Positions 44,069-53,214 of a DNA stretch of 64,000 bases are shown here, piece by piece. A model generated the notes under the pieces. That model was not told the DNA's origin and ran no database searches. It worked only from the letters and a program-made list of their open reading frames with translations. This DNA is from AM-0621 sp964386705. Its GTDB lineage: Bacteria > Planctomycetota > Planctomycetia > Planctomycetales > Planctomycetaceae. Where the stretch lies: NCBI GenBank assembly GCA_964386705.1, contig CAYLTY010000001.1:57854-121853 (forward strand). The letters run 5' to 3'. The position numbers were made by a program, and so were the translations under genes. The stretch's first letter is position 1. The number at the start of each line of letters is the position of its first letter.

Positions 44069-45649
44069 TTAAGGAAGTGGCCTGCTGGTTGTTTCAGTAC
44101 CAATCGTAATGGGCTCACTTTTTTGATCCAAAACAGTTTGAGCGATCAACTGAGACTCGAAGGGGAACACGTCGGATTCGTCGCGCAATATGTGCATAGT
44201 TAGAGGAACCACTCGCCCAAACCGATCGAACCTTCCGCGGCGCCGTTCGAGGACTAAGGGGTTAGGGGGCAGATCGTAGTGGACGACATGATTGACCTGC
44301 GGCATCGCAATTCCCTCCGGAAGTGCGATGTCAGACGCCACGAGCAGCCCCCCCTCGTTTACAAACTGCTCAACCGTGGCTTGCCGTTCCGTGAAGGAAT
44401 TCGCCGTCGTGACCTTGTATAGTGGAAGACCGACGTCATCAGCCGCGTTGTGCAAATAGGAGACAGTTTCTCCGTATGTGGAAAACACGCAAATCCGCGG
44501 AATGGTATCGGTCTTCGCTTCGACCAATGATCGTACAAGCCGTTTGAATGCGTTCAGCTTCTCGTCGGTGCTAATCTCTTCCAATATGTTCAGACATTGC
44601 TCGATAATCGCCAGTCCGCCAACTTTGTCCGTCCACTCTACGCGAGTGTCTGGGTGTGTTGATTCAGCATCACTCTCAAGCGTGAGCAACCCGGCCTGAA
44701 CTGCGCTCACTTCCATCCGGAAATCTCCACCCCTTTCAAGTGTCGTCTTCAACCCATGTGCAACCCGCCGCAAGCGTTGCTCCAACGCAAACACGCTCGA
44801 CGAGGCTCGGTGAATCAAGAGTTGAATGAACAAATCATTTCCATCACTCGCTGTCCCAAGTGCCTTCATTACATTGAGGAACTGCAAGAGAAAAGTGACT
44901 TCGTCTGAACTGCGAGTGTAGGAATGCACCTCCAGAGGCACGCGCGGCCGATCTACTGATGTGCCGTCCCAGTCTGTCAGAACGCCAAACCAACTCGTGG
45001 TCACTAGAGGAGACGGTAGGAGTATTGCATTGTCAGCCGACGGATTCAGCCAAGGCTCAAGCGTCGGGAGCGGCGTCGCAGTAAGCAACAAGAGTCGGTG
45101 AACACAATTATTGACTACTAAATGATCTATAATCGCGAAGGGGCGGACCACAACATTCGTTGCACTCGTACGATTCTGAAGCCTTGGGCGTTGGCGTGCC
45201 ATACAGCGATGAGCTTCGTCTACGACCACGAAATCCCAGACGACAGTCGAAACGCCACTAAAAATGGCGCTATTGTTCAATAGGTCTTGGCTGACCACAT
45301 AGATGCCGTCCGCATTCAACGGAGGCTCGCCAATCGGTAGTGCGGCTTCCATTTCTCGGAAGTTCTGCCCAGTGACCCGAACGACCGGAAGTTCCGACTG
45401 GGCCTTGTCGAGCCCCTGCCTCCACTCATCGCATAGCGAGGCGGGCGGTAATACCAGTATCCGTCTAGCCCCTCGCGAAGCCAACTCTGCCGCTATCGAG
45501 ATGCTAGTGTATGTCTTACCTGTTCCAGGGGGAGCTGCCAGTAGATGAAATGGTGTCGCTTCCGCTTCCAGAAAAAACGCGACGAAGTTGGCCTGCCAAG
45601 CTCGAAGACCACGACTTTGAAGCGACAGGAGAAACTCTTGGTGGGTCAT
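44069..45649 (-). CDS. DEAD/DEAH-type superfamily 2 helicase coupled to CBS-HEPN protein
   Basis: The 526-residue protein has Walker A APPGTGKT (39-46), VVVDEAHRC (DEAH 144-147), LLTATPLPT and RRRGRFDRFGR (motif VI). It is shorter than the SNF2 helicases here and lacks obvious extra domains. Its ATG overlaps the stop of the CBS-HEPN gene (ATGA). The last dozen codons lie inside the 35-base dispersed repeat (44078-44112), so its original 3' end may have been replaced. Part of the C-terminus could therefore be missing. Confidence 0.85.
   Translation of the reverse strand: MTHQEFLLSLQSRGLRAWQANFVAFFLEAEATPFHLLAAPPGTGKTYTSISIAAELASRGARRILVLPPASLCDEWRQGLDKAQSELPVVRVTGQNFREMEAALPIGEPPLNADGIYVVSQDLLNNSAIFSGVSTVVWDFVVVDEAHRCMARQRPRLQNRTSATNVVVRPFAIIDHLVVNNCVHRLLLLTATPLPTLEPWLNPSADNAILLPSPLVTTSWFGVLTDWDGTSVDRPRVPLEVHSYTRSSDEVTFLLQFLNVMKALGTASDGNDLFIQLLIHRASSSVFALEQRLRRVAHGLKTTLERGGDFRMEVSAVQAGLLTLESDAESTHPDTRVEWTDKVGGLAIIEQCLNILEEISTDEKLNAFKRLVRSLVEAKTDTIPRICVFSTYGETVSYLHNAADDVGLPLYKVTTANSFTERQATVEQFVNEGGLLVASDIALPEGIAMPQVNHVVHYDLPPNPLVLERRRGRFDRFGRVVPLTMHILRDESDVFPFESQLIAQTVLDQKSEPITIGTETTSRPLP
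44078..44112 (+). repeat. 35-base dispersed repeat, copy 2
   Basis: The second copy of the repeat at 24289-24323, in the same orientation with a few mismatches, inside the 3' end of the helicase gene at 44069. Read on the minus strand, both copies could encode TGTETTSRP, but only here is that frame part of a gene. Confidence 0.7.
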
Positions 45650-46497
45650 ACTACACCGCCTTCTTTTCTCGCTTCGACGGCCGTTGCCTTAATCAGCATC
45701 CAGTCTCTTAGTTCAGAGAGTTCTTCATAGTCTTCGATTGTAATCTCGCGGCGAAAATGGAAGACGTCATTTCGCAGTTCACCGGCTCGCTCGAGCTTTG
45801 TTCGCGTGCGGACGCGATCGCCCTTGAAAATGGGTTGAAAGTGATCCCAGTTACGGCCATCGCCGATGATTTGCACGTAATCGTTGAACGTCATGTGCTC
45901 AAGATCAGTGGGCAATTTGCCTTCGGGATAGTGCTTCAAACAGGTCTTGGCGCAGGTGATGAGCTCCTCGCGATCCACAGCTAGACGAATCAATCCGCGT
46001 AATGAGAGCTCAATCTCCCCGATCAATACGAATGGACTTGCAACACTGTAGAGGTATCGCAGGATGTCCATCGCAGTGACAATACCCTGTAGGCGATTTG
46101 GATCCCCTACAAGGACCGCGTCTTGCCTGTCGATGGCGTCAAACCAGGCACGAAACTCGTCGGTGACTCTTGCGTAGGTCGGGCGGTCAATGCAGTCTTC
46201 GACGAACATGTCTCGCGGGTTGAACTTCTGGTTCTTGGCGTCGCCACTCAGCTTGATCACAGCTTGCGAGAACGAGCGGTACGAGAACAGCCCGAGAACC
46301 TGTTGGCCAACGATTACAGGTAATTGAGAAAAACCATACTTGCCAAGCAGCGCAAGCGCATCCTGAACAGGAGTTTCCGGAAGCACAGAAACTAGTTCTT
46401 GGTCAGTTGGGAGTACGCTGTTAAGACGGTGGAATAGACCAGTGACGGAATGGGCAACATCCTCACAATGCGGCGGACCATGTTCATTCTGACTCAT
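45646..46497 (-). CDS. CBS-pair protein with HEPN-like domain
   Basis: From ATG 46497, which follows GGAAGG at seven bases, the protein has 283 residues. A CBS pair occupies about 30-150 (VLPETPVQDALALLGKYGFS, then LQGIVTAMDILRYLYSVA). A helical C-terminal domain contains RNDVFHF (Arg242-x4-His247), the Rx4-6H signature of HEPN RNases. CBS domains bind adenine nucleotides, so a nucleotide-controlled RNase is a reasonable inference. It overlaps the helicase gene by ATGA. The 46566 start would add 23 residues without a ribosome-binding site. Confidence 0.75.
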   Translation of the reverse strand: MSQNEHGPPHCEDVAHSVTGLFHRLNSVLPTDQELVSVLPETPVQDALALLGKYGFSQLPVIVGQQVLGLFSYRSFSQAVIKLSGDAKNQKFNPRDMFVEDCIDRPTYARVTDEFRAWFDAIDRQDAVLVGDPNRLQGIVTAMDILRYLYSVASPFVLIGEIELSLRGLIRLAVDREELITCAKTCLKHYPEGKLPTDLEHMTFNDYVQIIGDGRNWDHFQPIFKGDRVRTRTKLERAGELRNDVFHFRREITIEDYEELSELRDWMLIKATAVEARKEGGVV

Positions 46498-46662
46498 TGC
46501 GACGCCTTCCGGGGCAACCATGCAACTCACGGGTCGCCTAGCGGTGGAACGATCGGGATCTGGCACGGTTAACTGGACGCGGTGAGGGCGTAGATTCAGA
46601 GAGGGATGGGTTCGTGGACGCTATATTGAGCCTGAGATAGCAGCGTCCCTCGATGCGCGTTC

Positions 46663-47100
46663 CTAGTTTTGCTCAATGAAGCGAAACCAGCTTCTCATGT
46701 TCAGAGCCATTACAATTACCGAAAGTACCAATAGGAAAAATGCAACTGCGGCAGCAAACATGCACCAATATGCGGCATAGTCAGAGTGCCAGAGTCCCAC
46801 CGTGACTTGAGAAAGAGAAGCGGTCAGCGAGGCAAAGACGGACGCCAATAGCAAGCGAGAAAGATTCTTGAGCGAGCCATAGGGGCGATGAGCTGGATTC
46901 GCCTTCTTTCTCTCTTCCGCGTGCGCCTTAAACTGATCGTGGTCGTATACCTCTTTCTTCATGTGAACGACAATGAATGTGTGTGCGGAAACTAGAAAAC
47001 CGCTGATTGTTAGGAAGCCAGTAAATAGCCCTGGTCGCAGTTCTTTGGCGAACATTGCATATAAGGCCGGGTCTGGGACAGCATCACTAAGAAGAGGCAT
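46663..47100 (-). CDS. Small three-helix membrane protein
   Basis: ATG 47100 follows the upstream stop (TGA at 47107-47105) closely and gives 145 residues. Three hydrophobic segments are visible: LFTGFLTISGFLVSAHTFIV, LLLASVFASLTASLSQVTVG, and AAYWCMFAAAVAFFLLVLSV. A basic cytoplasmic loop lies between the first two. No family is recognised. Soluble sensor plus small membrane effector pairs are a common layout in phage defence, so it may be the membrane effector for the protein encoded upstream. Confidence 0.7.
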   Translation of the reverse strand: MPLLSDAVPDPALYAMFAKELRPGLFTGFLTISGFLVSAHTFIVVHMKKEVYDHDQFKAHAEERKKANPAHRPYGSLKNLSRLLLASVFASLTASLSQVTVGLWHSDYAAYWCMFAAAVAFFLLVLSVIVMALNMRSWFRFIEQN

Positions 47101-47104
47101 TGTA

Positions 47105-48004
47105 TCACCCAAAGTATATGGCATTCTTAGTCATTGCATCTCGTAGCATCTTCACTATCGGTGATGCTGCGAAATCCGAAAGATCAATAGACTTTTGCGT
47201 CACCAATGTGTCGAACTCATACTTGCCAAAGTGAGTCAAATTTGCTTCCGTGTGATAGACTGCATGGTCTCCAGCTGCGTCGAACCCGGCAACCGAAATG
47301 TTGTCGAATTCTTTTCCCTTCGCGAGGTTAATCGCTGCGTCCTTAATCCTGCCAACGGCGGTCCCTTTCTTAAAGCCTATGGTCGTGACCTGCCGACCGA
47401 GGAAGTCAGTTATCGGGACCAGCGCGGTATTTCTTATCTCAGGAGTTCGATAAGCGAACGAAATCGTTTGCACTCGTGACATGGCCTTGACGAGTTCGGC
47501 AAAGTCCTCAGCGGTGAGTATGGCGGCTAAGTCCAGCGTGCCTTTGATTTCTTGCCGTACCTTTCTAATGCCAGCCTTTCCCAAAGTGGAACGACGAGGA
47601 GCTATCTGGGCATGCCGTCTGTCTGCGATCATTTGAATGTACCGCTTTTTGAGCATATTCCCGAAGGCGGTCAGGCCGCACGCGCCGGAATAGTGTTGGT
47701 AGAGACCTTTGCGTGTCTTCGTGTTTATTATGAAGTAGTTAAATTCGACGAGGCGGTTGGTTCCGTTCAGCTCGCGCACTGAGATCGCAAATTGCTTTCC
47801 TGTGGATAGTTCAAGAAATCGCTTCTGATCGTGAATTGTTAGAAGCAAACCAACGAACTCTGAGCCTACTTCTCGAAGATAGAGCAGTCTGCTGACGCTA
47901 GAATGCTCAAATGTTTTGGGAGAAAGTTGAATCTGCTCGCGAAGAAACTCAGCTAGCCCAATTGTTCCTACGTCGATCTTGAATCCAAGAAATCTCACCT
48001 TCAT
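47105..48004 (-). CDS. Unknown soluble protein paired with membrane protein
   Basis: From ATG 48004 the protein has 299 residues beginning MKVRFLGFKIDVGTIGLAEF. The longer frame to 48055 has no support. It is alpha/beta without a visible catalytic motif; the central part contains RLVEFNYFIINTKTRKGLYQ. The pairing with a small membrane protein recalls the Kiwa layout (KwaB plus KwaA), but the sequence does not look like KwaB to me. Function unknown. Confidence 0.68.
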   Translation of the reverse strand: MKVRFLGFKIDVGTIGLAEFLREQIQLSPKTFEHSSVSRLLYLREVGSEFVGLLLTIHDQKRFLELSTGKQFAISVRELNGTNRLVEFNYFIINTKTRKGLYQHYSGACGLTAFGNMLKKRYIQMIADRRHAQIAPRRSTLGKAGIRKVRQEIKGTLDLAAILTAEDFAELVKAMSRVQTISFAYRTPEIRNTALVPITDFLGRQVTTIGFKKGTAVGRIKDAAINLAKGKEFDNISVAGFDAAGDHAVYHTEANLTHFGKYEFDTLVTQKSIDLSDFAASPIVKMLRDAMTKNAIYFG

Positions 48005-48359
48005 CGAAAGGCCCGCTGATAGTTGTGAGTGAGGTCGCCGACGATTCCACCGCACGGACCTCTGGAACGTGCCCTAACTCATCCAGTGGAGCAAGAGGAA
48101 CTCGACAGTACTCAGACTGTACTGCACACGCAAGCACTCAAGCGGTGGTGATTCGTCCATAATTCGGTGGCGGAACCGATCAGGCGAAGAATGAGGCTTA
48201 ACAGGGTTGATCAGCCTGCATCGCGGTCAGCGGATTCCACGCCGCCCGACGACCTAAGCAATCCCGGCTGATATGTGGTACGTCTGGGCTTCTTTGTCCG
48301 CAGCGGGTTGTGCCACGTACCGCGCGGCACATAGTGACCAGCAGTGCGATAGCAGCTCG
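48005..48359. other. Intergenic DNA, no gene seen
   Basis: About 355 bases between the SNF2 helicase gene and the 299-residue gene, both on the minus strand. The length suggests a separate promoter for the downstream genes, so the CBS-HEPN/helicase and 299-residue/membrane pairs may be independent of the long DUF499 operon. No RNA gene or clear terminator was recognised. Confidence 0.5.
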
Positions 48360-51143
48360 TTACACAGTAGAGGGCGAAGTTTCGATCCATGTCAGCAGTC
48401 GCCAGGACAAATTGGTTCGCTCCGTGATTAGTCCGCGGTAGGCGAGGTCTCTTCGCAACATTTCGGGGATTGTCTGTTTGACGAGATCGACTCGTTGAGC
48501 GGCGGAGAAGACCTGGCAATCGCCATGAACCAGTGACGGTAGCATGTCAGCGAGTTGTTCGATGGCTTGGTTGCGTGCGCCATGTTCGTCGACTCCGAGT
48601 ACCACAATCCGCTGAGCAAAACCGTTGTCCGCATCTTGAAGCACCACGCGCCAGATCGTAAGTACTCCACGCAGGGCACTGCCTGCGGGGCTACTCACTA
48701 ACCGTGCTCGGTTGGCTGCGTCGACGTTGCGATCGGTGTCGAGAAAACCTTTGACAAGCGGATGCTCTAAGCCCAGTAGCGTCAGTTGTTCGTCAGCTTT
48801 CGCTGCGTTGCGCGACGTTGTCACTCGAATCAAGGGTTGGTCTTGGATGCGGACATCGCAATGGGTTTGGGTGTGCCACGTGATCTGTCCTCCTATCCGA
48901 GCAATGCTTTGTTCGAAGTAGCTCGTGAGGCGACGCATCGCTTCGCCCCCGTCATCAACCTTTCGGTAGTCGTCTAGCCGGAAGCTATCTAAATCCTGAA
49001 AGAGTTCCCAAACGACTTGGCGTGCGGTTCGGGCATTCTCAACAGCGACTTCAAGTTCCTGTCGCGTGCGGATCAGACGAGGGTCTCGGACAGCTTCTTG
49101 ATAGAGCTTGTCATAAGACAACTTCTCAGAGAGCTGGCCAAGAATTTGGCCACGTAGGTCTTCTGCAACTTGCCCCAGCTCATCAACCTTGCCCAGCGCC
49201 TTGGCAATCTCCAGCAGCTTTTCTTCGAGCAGCATGAAGATTTGGCCTTCGATCGTGTCAGCTGAAACGAGATTGTAGACCTGAGCCGTGTACTGCTGCC
49301 CATACCGATGAATTCGCCCAATCCGTTGTTCCAAGTCCATCGGATTCCACGGCAGATCGTGGTTGAAGAGCACGCGAGCAAATTGCAGGTTGATACCTTC
49401 GCGTCCGGCTGCGGTGCAGATCAGAACTCGTGGGCCATCCGGGCGTTTGAAGCGTCGTTCAGCTGCGAGTTTCGCACCGTGGTCCCCGCCCTTCAGCACA
49501 TCGACTCCGGCGTTAGGAAACTGGCAATCGATCGCCGTTTGAAGGGCATCCACGCTGCCTAGGTACGTGGTGAAAATGACGATCTTTTCCCCTGGATGAA
49601 CCGCCCAAAGGTCGCCAAGCGCTCGCAGTAGTTCTTTGGTCTTACTTTCGTCGCCCGGAGGGATCAGCTTTAACAGCTCTCGAATGCGTTGACGCTCGGC
49701 AGGCAACGCAACAGAGACCAGCATTGCGGCGGAATCTTCATCGCCGGCCGACAACGCCTCACCGTCAGCAGCCTCAATTTCAACTTTTTCACCCAGCTTC
49801 TTGAGCAGCTTAATGCGAGCATCCGCGAGATGACGTTCAACTTGAGCACGTCCCAGGAAGTCGGTTGGAAGGTTTAACATCTCGTGCAGCAGCACTCGTG
49901 CATCGGAAAGAGCGCGCTCGCGTCCGTCGACATCAAGGTTTTCGTCACAAACGATCGCTTCATGAATCGACAAACTGAGCAACCGGCGACGCAGTGTGGC
50001 GGCTACGGCCGAAAAACTCGACGAGGCAATCTTTTGAAAGATCGTCATCACAAAGCCCAGCGCTCTAGCCTGCCCACCTGCCGCTTCGGCGAGGTTGTAG
50101 CCATCTCGCAAATACTCAATGAGCGCTGTGTAAAAAGTCTCCTCATCGGGCGTTAGGTGGAAGCCTTGAGTGTGCACCTGGCGTCGCGAAAAGAGTGGGT
50201 CACCATCGGCGTTGCAGGCATCCGCTTGCGTACGTCGAAAGACGACCGAGTTCAACCGGTAGCGGTTTTCGAGCATGTCTTGCGTATTGACGAACAGCGA
50301 GGGATTCAGAAGTCGAATCAGCATCCAAAATCGGAAGTGATCACCTTGGTGGGGCGTTGCAGACAGCAACAACAAATCGCGGCTGTGATCGCGGAGCGAC
50401 TCAGCCAACTTGAAGTTTTGCGTCTTGGTGACCTTCGTTCCGACCTGATAGGCCGTGAGATGGTGCGCCTCGTCAAAGACGATTAGGTCCCAGCGAGGTG
50501 CTTCCATGAGCTTTTTAACGCGAGCAGCGCGCTTCAGTGTGTCCACGCTGGCGATTAAGCGATTGTGCTTGGCGAAGGCGTTTGTTCTGCGGTCGGTAAC
50601 ATCGCCTTCGCTGCCGAAGACTTCAAAATCGAGATTGAATGTCTCATTGAGCTCTCTGGCCCAGTTATTCACCAAACCGGCAGGAACGACCATCAAGGCA
50701 CGCGTCAGCTCACCCCGAGATGCCAACTCGCGAAGGATCAGAGCCGATTCGATGGTCTTGCCCAAGCCAACACTGTCAGCAATCAGAAACCTTCGCGGCG
50801 ACGCGTTCGCAATTCGATAAGTCAGAACAATCTGATGGGGCAGCAAGTCAACTTTTGCTGCCGTCAGAGTCGCAGCATTCTCCAGCAAAGGAAGTCGCTC
50901 AGCTTCGAGAGACAACCACAGTCGTTCGAGTGCTTCGGAGGTCGCAGGCTTGATGTGACTGAGAACTTCTTCGTCCCACGTCAGCGCGGATGACAGCGCT
51001 GTGAGCGCGACTTGGCGTTCGCCGACGTCCTGAAAGAAGACTCGCGCATACCCGTTTGAGTCGGCGCCTAGAAAGATGCCGATTCCGAGTTCTGAATGAA
51101 TAACTCGTGTGCCGGTGGGGAATTCAAGAGATACGTTGGACAT
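48360..51143 (-). CDS. SNF2/RapA-like superfamily 2 helicase
   Basis: The 927-residue protein has an N-terminal beta-rich segment (TRVIHSELGIGIFLG), Walker A DSVGLGKT (123-130), IVFDEAHHL (about 215-223), LLLSATPHQGDHF and QRIGRIHRYGQQ (motif VI). The lobes match the SNF2/RapA group (COG0553). Such helicases recur next to DUF1156 methylases and DUF499 ATPases, and similar ones serve in DISARM. It overlaps the preceding 165-residue gene by 20 bases and ends the tight run of genes that begins at 63468. Confidence 0.9.
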   Translation of the reverse strand: MSNVSLEFPTGTRVIHSELGIGIFLGADSNGYARVFFQDVGERQVALTALSSALTWDEEVLSHIKPATSEALERLWLSLEAERLPLLENAATLTAAKVDLLPHQIVLTYRIANASPRRFLIADSVGLGKTIESALILRELASRGELTRALMVVPAGLVNNWARELNETFNLDFEVFGSEGDVTDRRTNAFAKHNRLIASVDTLKRAARVKKLMEAPRWDLIVFDEAHHLTAYQVGTKVTKTQNFKLAESLRDHSRDLLLLSATPHQGDHFRFWMLIRLLNPSLFVNTQDMLENRYRLNSVVFRRTQADACNADGDPLFSRRQVHTQGFHLTPDEETFYTALIEYLRDGYNLAEAAGGQARALGFVMTIFQKIASSSFSAVAATLRRRLLSLSIHEAIVCDENLDVDGRERALSDARVLLHEMLNLPTDFLGRAQVERHLADARIKLLKKLGEKVEIEAADGEALSAGDEDSAAMLVSVALPAERQRIRELLKLIPPGDESKTKELLRALGDLWAVHPGEKIVIFTTYLGSVDALQTAIDCQFPNAGVDVLKGGDHGAKLAAERRFKRPDGPRVLICTAAGREGINLQFARVLFNHDLPWNPMDLEQRIGRIHRYGQQYTAQVYNLVSADTIEGQIFMLLEEKLLEIAKALGKVDELGQVAEDLRGQILGQLSEKLSYDKLYQEAVRDPRLIRTRQELEVAVENARTARQVVWELFQDLDSFRLDDYRKVDDGGEAMRRLTSYFEQSIARIGGQITWHTQTHCDVRIQDQPLIRVTTSRNAAKADEQLTLLGLEHPLVKGFLDTDRNVDAANRARLVSSPAGSALRGVLTIWRVVLQDADNGFAQRIVVLGVDEHGARNQAIEQLADMLPSLVHGDCQVFSAAQRVDLVKQTIPEMLRRDLAYRGLITERTNLSWRLLTWIETSPSTV

Positions 51144-51621
51144 GAAAGCCTTCGATCTCCTTCGAACCTTCCTGCATGAGTTTGAAGACGCCTTGCCCTG
51201 AAGCGGCTCCGTTCCAAATCGCTCGTGTCAGGCATAGCTTTGATTCAATGTCATTGCCTTTACCGAAATAGACCAAATCGTCTGCTTCGTTGAGCTGAAA
51301 CTGCTTCGCTGGTCCATCCATGCCAAAGACGAGTCCAACACCGGCCCAATGGTTACACCACGTGCGACACAACGGCAGGATGTTGGTCCGGAGCCATCCA
51401 TAGGAGTCTTCCGGGCTTCCTAAGACTTCGAGCACCGCTTGCAGACCACCCACCAGGACAGTCTTACTGCCGTCGGGAGGAATGTCCGGCATGCCATGAC
51501 GCTGCCATTCCAAAACCACTCGGAGCGGGATGGAGTGGGGAATGAGTTCTGCAAGTAGCTGAGGTGACCAGACGATGCTGCATCCTCGCCGCTTCCAGCT
51601 TTGGGCGGTCATTTCCTGCAT
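51124..51621 (-). CDS. Small protein of unknown function in DUF499/DUF1156 operon
   Basis: The 165-residue protein starts 14 bases after the ImmA-like gene and overlaps the helicase gene by 20 bases. It contains RRGCSIVWSPQLLAELIPHS and LPLCRTWCNHWAGVGLVFGM, with no motif I recognise. Its place between two conserved genes suggests a helicase or methylase partner. Confidence 0.65.
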   Translation of the reverse strand: MQEMTAQSWKRRGCSIVWSPQLLAELIPHSIPLRVVLEWQRHGMPDIPPDGSKTVLVGGLQAVLEVLGSPEDSYGWLRTNILPLCRTWCNHWAGVGLVFGMDGPAKQFQLNEADDLVYFGKGNDIESKLCLTRAIWNGAASGQGVFKLMQEGSKEIEGFHVQRIS

Positions 51622-51635
51622 CTTGGACTTCCCCG

Positions 51636-53210
51636 TTAGTTGGCGTTCTGGTTGGTGCCCTTGAGGCGAACTGCCCGAGCATCGAGCTCGGAGCGGAGCG
51701 ACTCGCGAGTTTCTTCGTCGATAAACTGAAGGTTCCGAAGGTGGTCCAACGTGGCGGTGAAGCTAGTTCTCATCCTATTCGCCACATTCCAGATTGCTGA
51801 TTCACTCCCAACAGGCTCTGACAGTTGACTGACCAGCTGGCTCACGAGGTCGGTAGGCATCAAGAGCATTGCAGCAAAGGCATTCGCACGCTGCTCGATA
51901 TCCGCAGGAGCCCAGGGGCCACTGGCAATGGCGAGCCTTGCACCATAAGCGCGATCATGTAGCAAATGACAAAGTTCATGAGCGAGCGTGAAACGCCAAC
52001 GCTCGGGGTCCTGATACGTGTGATTTGAATTCACCAAGACGGTCGGCGTATGGTGAGGGCTCGCAATTGCGACCGCGCGAATCGTCCGATCATCAAGGCG
52101 AACTTCGCTCGTATGAATGCCGAATTCCTTATAGATAGCCTCTACGTCAATCCATTCTTCGTTCTTGCGGGGTAAATCGAGGCTTTCGAGTAGTTCTTCG
52201 GCAAGCATGTAACCTTGTGTCCAGGCGCGATCTCCGCTGCTTTCCAGTGGCACACTGCGGCACGCAGCGCTCAACTTTGGACTATCACCTTCTGGAGAAT
52301 AGAGTTCGACCAGTTTCTTTGCGAGTAGCTCAATGTCGGCGCCACTGACAGTGGGTGATAATGATCCGAACATCAATGCCGCTTGGCAGGACCCGTGAAC
52401 CACAAGGTCGTCCTGAACTGATTCAAGAATCTCATCAGCTTGTCCAGGAAATAAAGAACCGATCTTATCCCATTCAACGTCGGGATTTCGTTCGGGAGGA
52501 ATCCCGCAGAGTAGGCCGAGACGAATTCGGTGATCCGAGTGTTTTAGACGAGTTATGTTCTCGGCCAGCGATTTGATGCGATCAGACTCAGGCAATTGAG
52601 CAAGAAGGTGCTGGGCTGCATCATTTAGAGCTTCATAAAGAATGCTTGCTACGTCCTGAGGATCGAGTCGCTGGTATCCTGGTCGTAGGTCGAATCTGTA
52701 ATGGTTGGGGCAACCAGTAATCTGCTCGTCACCCCAAGATATCTCAATCGAATCTCTCCACCTGCGAATTATTATAGATGGGAATAGTCCACCCTCACGA
52801 CATGCCATGATTGAATGACGTTGCCACCAGTTCTGCCAAGACTCATGCCACGAACAAAACGCTTCGTCATCGAGATTCGCGGGAGGTCGGGTCGAGACGC
52901 TAAGAGCCCGCCAAGCATTCCCACAAGACGATTTAATTGGCAAACGCTCTTCGTGAAGTATGAAGTCCCAATTGGACGTCAACCACTCCAGAAGTGGCAA
53001 CAGGTACCAATGCACGGCTGGTAGCGTCTGCGAACACTCCAAATGTTGGCATAAGTTCCATCCATTAACCCACATTTCGAATGCCCCCCATGAACATGAC
53101 TCTTCCACCGTGGCGGCGAATCCGTTGTGGGGATCACGGTGCAGGGCAAATCGAATTGCGAAGTGCTCTTTACTTCCAACGAGGACAGATTTTTCTTTGT
53201 ATGTGTTCAT
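51636..53210 (-). CDS. ImmA/IrrE-like zinc metallopeptidase with large N-terminal domain
   Basis: ATG 53210 lies right after the upstream stop and gives 524 residues. The C-terminal third is an ImmA/IrrE (DUF955) domain with the zinc motif HELCHLLHDR and the downstream Glu/Asn-containing IEQRANAFAAMLLMP. The first 330 residues form an unassigned domain that starts with KEKSVLVGSKEHFAIR. ImmA-like peptidases cleave HTH repressors to derepress mobile elements or stress genes, so this could be a damage- or phage-triggered switch for the operon. No cognate repressor is encoded directly beside it. Confidence 0.82.
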   Translation of the reverse strand: MNTYKEKSVLVGSKEHFAIRFALHRDPHNGFAATVEESCSWGAFEMWVNGWNLCQHLECSQTLPAVHWYLLPLLEWLTSNWDFILHEERLPIKSSCGNAWRALSVSTRPPANLDDEAFCSWHESWQNWWQRHSIMACREGGLFPSIIIRRWRDSIEISWGDEQITGCPNHYRFDLRPGYQRLDPQDVASILYEALNDAAQHLLAQLPESDRIKSLAENITRLKHSDHRIRLGLLCGIPPERNPDVEWDKIGSLFPGQADEILESVQDDLVVHGSCQAALMFGSLSPTVSGADIELLAKKLVELYSPEGDSPKLSAACRSVPLESSGDRAWTQGYMLAEELLESLDLPRKNEEWIDVEAIYKEFGIHTSEVRLDDRTIRAVAIASPHHTPTVLVNSNHTYQDPERWRFTLAHELCHLLHDRAYGARLAIASGPWAPADIEQRANAFAAMLLMPTDLVSQLVSQLSEPVGSESAIWNVANRMRTSFTATLDHLRNLQFIDEETRESLRSELDARAVRLKGTNQNAN

Positions 53211-53214
53211 GGCA

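Noticed and set aside
46498..46566. N-terminal extension of the CBS-HEPN gene to 46566
   Set aside because: The extra 23 residues lack a ribosome-binding site, whereas ATG 46497 has GGAAGG at good spacing.
46663..48004. Calling the 299-residue protein and membrane protein Kiwa
   Set aside because: Only the gene layout is similar; I see no KwaB or KwaA sequence features.
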